Source: Scedosporium boydii
Lineage: Eukaryota; Ascomycota; Sordariomycetes; Microascales; Microascaceae
Assembly (NCBI GenBank): GCA_002221725.1
Contig: NJFT01000009.1
Span: forward strand, 310,001 to 374,000
Reading direction: 5' to 3'
Length of the DNA: 64,000 nucleotides
The notes beneath the pieces were generated by a model. That model searched no databases and had not been told where the DNA came from. It saw only the letters and a program-made list of their open reading frames with translations. Both the position numbers and the translations under genes were made by a program. Of this stretch, positions 56,871 to 64,000 are shown piece after piece (the stretch's first letter is position 1; each line of letters opens with the position of its first letter).

Positions 56871-58860
56871 CCTGCCTGCGTGTCCGTCAACATACTATTT
56901 GTTTTGCGTAACGTATTAGAAGAGACAAGAGAACTCTGATACTAACGAACCGAGACGGCTACTACCTTGGGAGAAACGTGTTCTATGTCGCAATAACACA
57001 TCATTGAAGTTCTAATGGAATGTTCCGAGATCTTTGGGCTAATTACACGAGATCGAGCAGGGATAGGTGCATCGATGCTCGGCCAAAAACCAGCCTCGGG
57101 GATATTCCTGCAATTTCTTCGAATCCGCCCGCAGGCAGAATGACGAGTCGTCTCCGGACCGGGCAGGGGGCCGGGAAGAACTGGTCACATTTAAGGAGGA
57201 CTAAAATGGAACAGAATGGGATAAAATACCACGGTTACGGGTTTCTACTCGTTCGACTGACGGCCAAGATCGGAGGCTTCTCCGTTGCTTCTCACTGCGC
57301 CCGTCGACTCGGTTCCTCAAGGAAGTTTCCAGTCATTCTCAGATATGAGAGCTAACTTAGTGCATGTCAGAAATATTTCTTTCATCAACTGTTTAGGTTT
57401 TCCTTGTGGACTTTTCCCGGCATTACAGATTGGGCAAGGCCAAACTTATGCTGGGGGACTATTAGGACTATCCCGCTCGTCTAACCTTGCCAATCACTTC
57501 AGATTGTCCAGGGCCTGGGTCACGGCAATACCCCTGCTCGCCTGTCGTTCTGTTGCTTTTTGCCAAGAAGTGCAGGGTATTTTCCTTACGGACCAAACGA
57601 GAAGGAGGAAATAAGCACTAACATCGAAGCATCAAAGCGAGGCAGCATATCAAGCAAGCGGTCAGTTTCGTCAACCCCAGGCTAATCCCAGAGCTCCGCT
57701 TCCTAGGATATATCTTTTCGCGTCGTCACCAAAACGCAATCTTTAATATGGGCAGGGCCCTTGCCCGATGGCCCACTCCAAGAGATGTCAGGGTGGTCTC
57801 CACTCACCGCAAAGGGCAAGAACTCTGTTACAGACCTGTCAGATGCGGACGAAGTGGGTGCAGGGACACATTTTTTGGGCTTTTTTTTGGGCGGTGTTGG
57901 AGTTGAGGTAGCACAAGATTGGGGCGAGCCCTAAACCCGTTGCCGATATGGCACGGATAAGAGTCGGTGATGTACGCTACATTTCTGCAACCCCGGCTCC
58001 TTTCACGGGTTATTCTCCCCAACCGCTTCCGCTTCCGCCCTCATCGCCGCCACCATGCCACCACAATGTTGCGATACACGGTTGACCAACTTAGGGATTT
58101 ACCAGGCTTAATTCTGCAATGGTCTGGGTGTGGAGGCGTCGGCAAACAACAATGGCGAATTGGATGCATGTTCCACCCTCCCTCCATTTTTGCAACCATC
58201 GCCCGGCATATTGGAGGTCGGGGGGCCCTGCAAGTACAAGGCAGTCGGCCAGGGGTGGGCAGCTCACTGGAGATCGCACAGGCATACGAAACTATCCTGT
58301 AGCAGGGAGCCCTCACACTTTTTTCTTTTTTCCCTCTTCGTCCCCTTTCGCTTGCCACTAGTACGTGAAACAGGTAGCAACGCGTGGAATGCCCAATTAT
58401 GGCGTGCAGACTGAAGGAAAAGCAAGGTGGACCTGCGAGGAAGGAATTGTTCAGTATCAAATCCTTTCTCTGAGAGTTGCCAGGTTTGGGCAGACCCCGT
58501 AATAGTACTTTGTATGCATCGACAGGGCAGAACCAAATTCCTGGGAACCATCAACGGCAGAAAATTGGCCTCCATCTATCTGTCGTGCGCGCACGTGTGG
58601 CTTGATGGTGCTTGGGCGCAACTGGTCTGACCCTCTCTGAAAGCTGCCGTCATTTGAAGAGCCACTCGGGTTTCTTCCCCCGTCCGCTGTCCAGTGCGCT
58701 GTCGTTCGATAGCTCTCCTCTCGGATAGGGCTAGCCGGTTCCGCAATGTTCAAGGAGTCTTTGGACAATGGAGGCTCTGACAAGCCTAATCTGACAGAGC
58801 AATCAAAACTAGAAACAACTGAGGCAAGATAGCTCACGGATGCTCTCGGCGGATGTGCGA

Positions 58861-58877
58861 TTCCTACGAAGTAGGAA
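58861..58877. repeat. Perfect hairpin TTCCTAC-GAA-GTAGGAA
   Basis: Seven-base perfect arms flank GAA, and the core is the recurring TACGAAGTA element, extended here by four more paired bases on each side. Confidence 0.85.
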
Positions 58878-60879
58878 ATCCCATCAATCTTGTAAAAGCT
58901 TTGTCAGCCCTCGAGGCAAGGTTGCTTCGCAGCGACGAGGTATTTCAGATGAGCGAAAAAGATGGGAACATGCTGAATTTCGATACGCCATGTGTTCCGT
59001 AACATCGGTGGAAATGGCTTGGCGTTTTTAACACTGGTGGTGGTCGGGAGGATCAGCACTGATCTTCTCTTTTTTTTTCTCTTCTTTCCTTTCCTTCTAT
59101 CCCGGCTTGGCTCCAGTGTCTCCAGTTCCGACTGGACCGGGGCGAAAAGAAAGCAGAAACGGAGAGAGGCATCAAGCTGTGTCTTGCTGTAAGGGAGGCG
59201 GCAAGTTGCGGTCTGGACCCCAACTTTCTGGCATATCATACCTCAGTGCATCATACTATTCCACGAATCCCCGTACTGGCAAGCGCCCCATTTCCTGCAC
59301 CATATATGCTGTTACATGTACCCCCTCGGGGCTCAAAGCTCTTCTGTCAGTGAACGAACTGGGGCCCGCCCCAAGGCGGGTCTGTGGAGTTTCCGCATGG
59401 CAGTTGAAGCGGGTTAGCACGAATAGGGAATCTTGGTCCAAGAAACTAAACTAATTTGGCAGAAGTCGCGAAATCTGGGGATGTTTCTAAAACAGGAAAA
59501 TTGATAGCGGCATGCAGCTCTGCATACATAGGTGGACGGGAATGCTGGTGGGTGATTCCACCTAACTGCGACTCTGGGTGAGGCCCACCGCCCACCATTC
59601 CAACCAGGAGAATAAGAAACCACTGCTTGACAAATTTCGGTCCCACGGCGCGCACCGGGTGTAGGTGTTCGAAACATTCCCTAAATCTATGGTCCATGGT
59701 TCAGAGCCAAATAGCCGTGAATGACATCGTTATCATATTGCTTAATGACACATCTGCAGCTCGATGAATTCAGAGGGGACGTGAGTATCAAATCAAGTTG
59801 GGCCTGGCTTCTGTTCCACCCCTAGTCAACAGCCCCTCTCTTTCCTTCTCCTCTCCCCACTCACTGAGACAAGAGATGAATACGCGACCCAAAAAGGCCC
59901 CGTGCTGGACAAGCAAGCGCCGGAAATACCGCCGAATCACATTCGCCTACTGTTATAAGGGGCCTGGTCTCTAGGGGATGTCATCTATGCCCTGGACGAT
60001 CGACTCTCACCGAGTCTCCGTAACGGCTCGAGCGAAGGACTGAAAACATGGGAGGCGAGTCCCACCGAGCCGGGAATATCCAACGATTTTTCTCCCTTTC
60101 GGAAAAACTAAACCAATGTGATAGCCAGTATCGAGCCATGGCATACTCCAGTTGTTTTCGACTGTCTGCGCCGCATTCTTGTGAGTATCTCGGTACATGT
60201 GAGGTATCACAAAAATTGCGAAATGCCGGGTTCTTCATGCAGAAAACGCACAACCTCAGCGAGCGCACTGTACAGCTCCTTACGGGACTGGTCTTTGAGT
60301 ATTGATCTTGTTAGAGGCCAATTTAGCGATGCTTGGAAACCGGGAACTGGAGCCAGGCGAGGAGGACTGTGTGTCTCGTCCGCTTCCCTTGTACTCCATA
60401 GCCAGCGGGATGGGGGCTGGCTGGGATGTGGATTCGAATTGATACATTATCGTTCCCCAAGATAAAGCAGCCAGGCAATCACAAAGTAATTATTAGACGT
60501 GGTTGCTACTGAATCCAGTGGTTGGACCCTGCATGCAGCTCCTGACGTCGCTTTTTGTTTCTTTGAAATGGGCCCATATTGTAACCAAGATCGTTTGGTA
60601 TCTGTCGCTCCTCCCCAGATCACGTCTTGATCGGCTGTGATCCTTGAGATGTATAAGATGTATTATGTACAATTTGTATCGAAACATCTTCACGTGCCCT
60701 GATAATCTTGGACCCGGGCCGAGAAGTAGACAATGGAAGAAAGGAAGCCGTAAGTCGGGAAGGCGCCGGGCCGCCAACATCGCTGCTTCCCCGTTAATAG
60801 CCGGCACTCCATGAGGGAGTCGCGATGCAGAAGGACAGAAGGCGACAACTGGATGCGGTAGGCGTGAGCTTGATGTGGC

Positions 60880-63800
60880 ATGGCAGGCCTCGACCTAGAT
60901 CGCTGTTGTAAGTCATCATGTCTCTCATTTCCCGAGTTGGGCAGCCTCTGCTGCATCTCAATATACACTTTTGCCATTGGGACTATCTTTGTCTTTCGTC
61001 TATCTGCCGTTCCGATCGTACAATCCCATCAACTCCACTGCCGGTTTGCCCCCAGATGGGCGTGCCGTCCCCGAGGCGGAGGGGGGCGTCATGGGGCATC
61101 ATCCCCGAGCCGATAGGCCGAAGAGAGGCGAATTGCATCGAGGAGTGCACACTAGGCAATTATTCGATGGTCGTCCCAGAGAACCTGGCGTCGCCTCAGG
61201 TGTCGAGACCAAGATTGCTCCCCAAAATCCTCCTAACAATGATTTTGTTCAGAACTGGCTAGTTCAGACTCAAAGGCGGCCTGACTGGGAATCCGTTGCA
61301 AAGGTCCAACCGGGAGAGAGGCTGCCCTGGCGACCGCATAACCTCGGTGGTGTTAAACTCGATATGCCTCCCCCACCGGCCCCCGGGCTCCTTAAGCGTC
61401 GCCGCCCAATGTCCTTTGACAGCTCCTTCATCCCAGAGAACCACAAGAGGCCCCGGAGACATGATGTAGCCCCGAACCTCCCACCGGCGTTAGCGCCATC
61501 GCAAATTTCCGACATCAACCCTGATATGAAGGAGGGCTCGCCCAATAGACCTTTGGGATCAGTGGACTCTTCTCCACGTCCCAAGCAGTCTTTCGACAGA
61601 CGACCTCGACACAAGACAAGGGAGGATCGGTACGAGATTAAAAAGAATAAAAGAGGGAAAAAGAATCCGAGTGGAACAGACAAAACAGGAAAGTCCCAAG
61701 GTGCAAAAAGAACCAAACGTTCAGACAAGAAGACCCTCGTTTCGAGCCGCGAGGTAATGTCCGCCTTCACTTCGGACGCCATACTTACCCACGACCGCTT
61801 GACAGTATGAAAGAAAAGGAGAATCGAAGGCCCGTTTAAATAAGGCTAACTGTGTGGCAACAGGTAAAACCGACGCTCGCTATGGGGCTGTACGGGAATG
61901 CTCGTGCTGCTCTCCCCAATCACTGTAAGTCTACATATTTCCGTCTGCCTAGCCCGACTAACGTGACCAAGTATCCGATCTTGCGTACAACGGCATGAAT
62001 TTTCTCGAGCCGGCGAAATCCAAAGGGGAGAATACGACGTCGGGGCCAAGGGCACTTCACCGAAAGGACAGTTCCCGTCCGGAAGATGGGAGGGATGACC
62101 TGCCCGAGGCCTTGTCAAACGACTCACGAGCTAGGCTAGGGCCGTACACTGGCAACCTCCGGGAGGACTTAGATGAAGGCCATGGGGACTCCGACCGAAA
62201 TTTTTCTGAAGGCAGTGACTGTACGGAACAGTCAGGATGCCGGGCAACGGTCGGGGGTGCTCTATCATACACGCCCGCCAGCAGAGGGGATAACCACGAT
62301 ATGATAGAGAGAGCGACCTCAAGCTTAGACGCAAGGTATTTTCGCTATCAAGATCGATCGAGCCAGTCTGTTCAACCAAGTGCAATTCCGGACTACAATG
62401 GAAATCCCCCACCATTCGAACACAACGACCGTTCCCAGGACGGTCCCAGTCCCCAAGCCGTGAGACGAGCACTACTGGAGACTGGAGTTTTTGACGACTT
62501 CGAGAACAGCAGTAGCTCATTACCGCGATATACCATCCCACGTTACGGGCCACGTGCGCATAGCTACCATATCAACCAACAAGTTGCCGTGACTCTTGGT
62601 GAACTGGGTGATTCGCCTAAGCCTCAAGGTGAGGACAAAAACACCATGGTCACACCAAGTAAACTTGACCCTCGCATTGGAAACTTTGGACGAGGTATTG
62701 CTCGACATGGCTCAGGTGTTGAGAATTTGCCCAACTTGTCGACGCCCGCGAAAAATGGCGACGCTAGTCCTTCACATCGCCAGCACATTGGGGATAATCC
62801 TGAGGCTATTGACAACATCTTGCATCTACAAAGCCAGGCGCCAGGAATACGCCCAGAAGCTATAAACCTCAGCAAAGTAGATCTGACGGCCCCACCCACT
62901 ACTGTTGCTGGAGAACGCATACCGGTTTATTCCCATCAAGCATGCCAAACAGAAGTGCCCTGGCCGGAAGTGCGGAATGCAAGAATGGCCCATACCGGTA
63001 CCCAAACAACTCGAACAACTGGTCCACAATCAACCCCCGTATCTCCCATAAACAAAACGGTCTCTCCAGCAGACACGGATCTGGGAGGAGATATGCCGGA
63101 AGAAGACTCGAAACCCGCCGCTAAGAAGCTGCCAGATCCTCATTTAGGCGATGACCGTCAGTCCCGAGAGCTTCATGTACAGAGCTTTCCCCAAGAAATG
63201 TGCGGTCATCAGAATGGCTGCTCTCATTGCTTGGAAGTCCGGTATGCGCGAAGCTTTTGTGACCATAGGCCAAGGCCGGCTTTGGTCCGCCTACCCCCAC
63301 GGCACCCCCAAAAGCGTCTTGTTCAGAAAGAGAGCAGACAGTCGTATCTTGCCACGAGAGGTGGCGTAGTTGGTTGGCCCAGAGGCTCAGATAGCACCGC
63401 CATATCAACGAAGCCCGATTGCTTGGACACAAAGGGTGCCGTTCACTATGAAGAGCTGGGGGCCCGCGGGCCCGAGTGCGGCTGTTCTAGAAATGCGTTC
63501 TCCCAAAATGATGACGCGGCTGGAGCCTGTCACCCTGAGCGCCTCGACGGACACTACCCAACGAGCATGAGCTACCCTGCGTCATATGACCAGGTCATCC
63601 TTACTGAGGAAAACAGGCCGATACTGAAGCAGATTTCCGCATGCAGGACGCGGGGTACAGAAGCTCATCATTACGTTTACAATGATGGCAGTCCGTTCGA
63701 TGGGCCGGGTTGCTCCCACCACGGTTATCAAAGCTATCTGGGAGCACCTGACGACCTTCTGGTTAAAGAGGGGCGCTCTCACCTTGCTCACGCACCCGGA

Positions 63801-63989
63801 GAAGAGTTTTGTTATGATCACGTTGACGCGGAACGGATACCCACGTCTTCATACACTCTAGGGGAAGCAGGGCGGGGCGAGCTGGAGATGGAGGAAACAA
63901 ATGGAGAATATTGCCGTACCGTACATACGGTATCCAGGCCGTGTGAAACATACGATCCTTACCCATATTTTGATTCAAGATATGAGTGA
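60880..63989 (+). CDS. Large, mostly disordered fungal protein of unknown function
   Basis: Proposed exons 60880-60907, 61056-61804, 61864-61924 and 61972-63989 give 951 residues with closed phases; the stop is 11 bases from the window edge. The short first exon (MAGLDLDRC) uses a GTAAGT donor and a CCCCCAG acceptor; if it is wrong the start is the ATG at 61091 (MGHHPRADRPKRGELHRGVH). For the second donor, GTAATG at 61753 instead of GTATGA at 61805 would also keep the frame. The first third has an Arg/Lys-rich region and a Lys-dense stretch (EIKKNKRGKKNPSG) suited to nuclear import; NDFVQNWLVQTQRRPDW may be a short helix. The rest is polar, with scattered Cys/His clusters such as CGHQNGCSHCLEVRYARSFC. 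I recognise no domain. Codon use and length argue for a real gene. Confidence 0.75.
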
Positions 63990-64000
63990 GGAACACGGAC

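Larger units (their letters stand above)
55214..60879. other. Gene-poor 5.7-kb divergent island
   Basis: Many short overlapping frames, the longest about 140 codons, none with recognisable content. TACGAAGTA occurs at 56812 and inside a hairpin at 58861-58877. The first 800 bases are likely promoter and leader of the RRM gene. No RNA gene or transposon is seen. Confidence 0.5.

Noticed and set aside
1..64000. Transposons, CRISPR arrays, rRNA genes or a biosynthetic cluster
   Set aside because: No transposase, reverse transcriptase, long terminal repeats, regularly spaced repeats, 5S/18S-like sequence, PKS/NRPS or cytochrome P450 motifs were seen on either strand.

Overview
This window looks like nuclear DNA of a filamentous ascomycete (Pezizomycotina, most likely Sordariomycetes). 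Genes have short introns, mostly 50-150 nt, with GTRNGT-type donors, CTAAC-like branch sites and pyrimidine-poor acceptors. Coding exons are GC-rich, intergenic space is long, and recognisable products include ERG26, LRG1, PRP16, PWP1, TLS1/HCA59, a penta-EF-hand protein and a ChaC-type cyclotransferase. Species-level assignment is not possible from reading alone. I see no virus, transposon, rRNA or CRISPR.

I support 17 protein genes and one tRNA, left to right: an uncharacterised gene running off the left edge (-); sterol dehydrogenase ERG26 (+); LIM-RhoGAP LRG1 (-); a DUF2417 membrane alpha/beta hydrolase (+); a small basic conserved protein (+); a Cys/Met-metabolism PLP enzyme (+); splicing helicase PRP16 (-), diverging from WD40 ribosome factor PWP1 (+); an intron-containing tRNA-Ala(CGC) (-); a serine-rich conserved protein (+); a NodB polysaccharide deacetylase (+); acylphosphatase (-), diverging from TLS1 (+); a two-ended Cys/His-rich protein (-); a metallo-beta-lactamase-fold protein (+); a PEF calcium sensor (-); a ChaC gamma-glutamylcyclotransferase (+); an RRM glycine-rich protein (-); and a 951-residue disordered protein (+).

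Most genes are housekeeping: sterol synthesis, Rho1/cell-wall signalling, splicing, ribosome assembly, sulfur and glutathione metabolism. They are not a pathway cluster. Many exon structures were joined by hand at splice sites; phases close in every case.

Between the genes lie gene-poor islands (8.4-12.4, 24.8-28.9, 38.4-45.6, 48.7-51.8 and 55.2-60.9 kb). Several of them carry a short inverted-repeat 9-mer, TACGAAGTA or its complement, at least 14 exact times in the window and never inside a gene I annotate. The most unusual gene-structure feature is a 5-nt internal exon in the ChaC gene, needed to restore a conserved motif and reading frame. Very small exons also occur in the acylphosphatase (12 and 13 nt), PEF (19 nt) and 15.4-kb (29 nt) genes.
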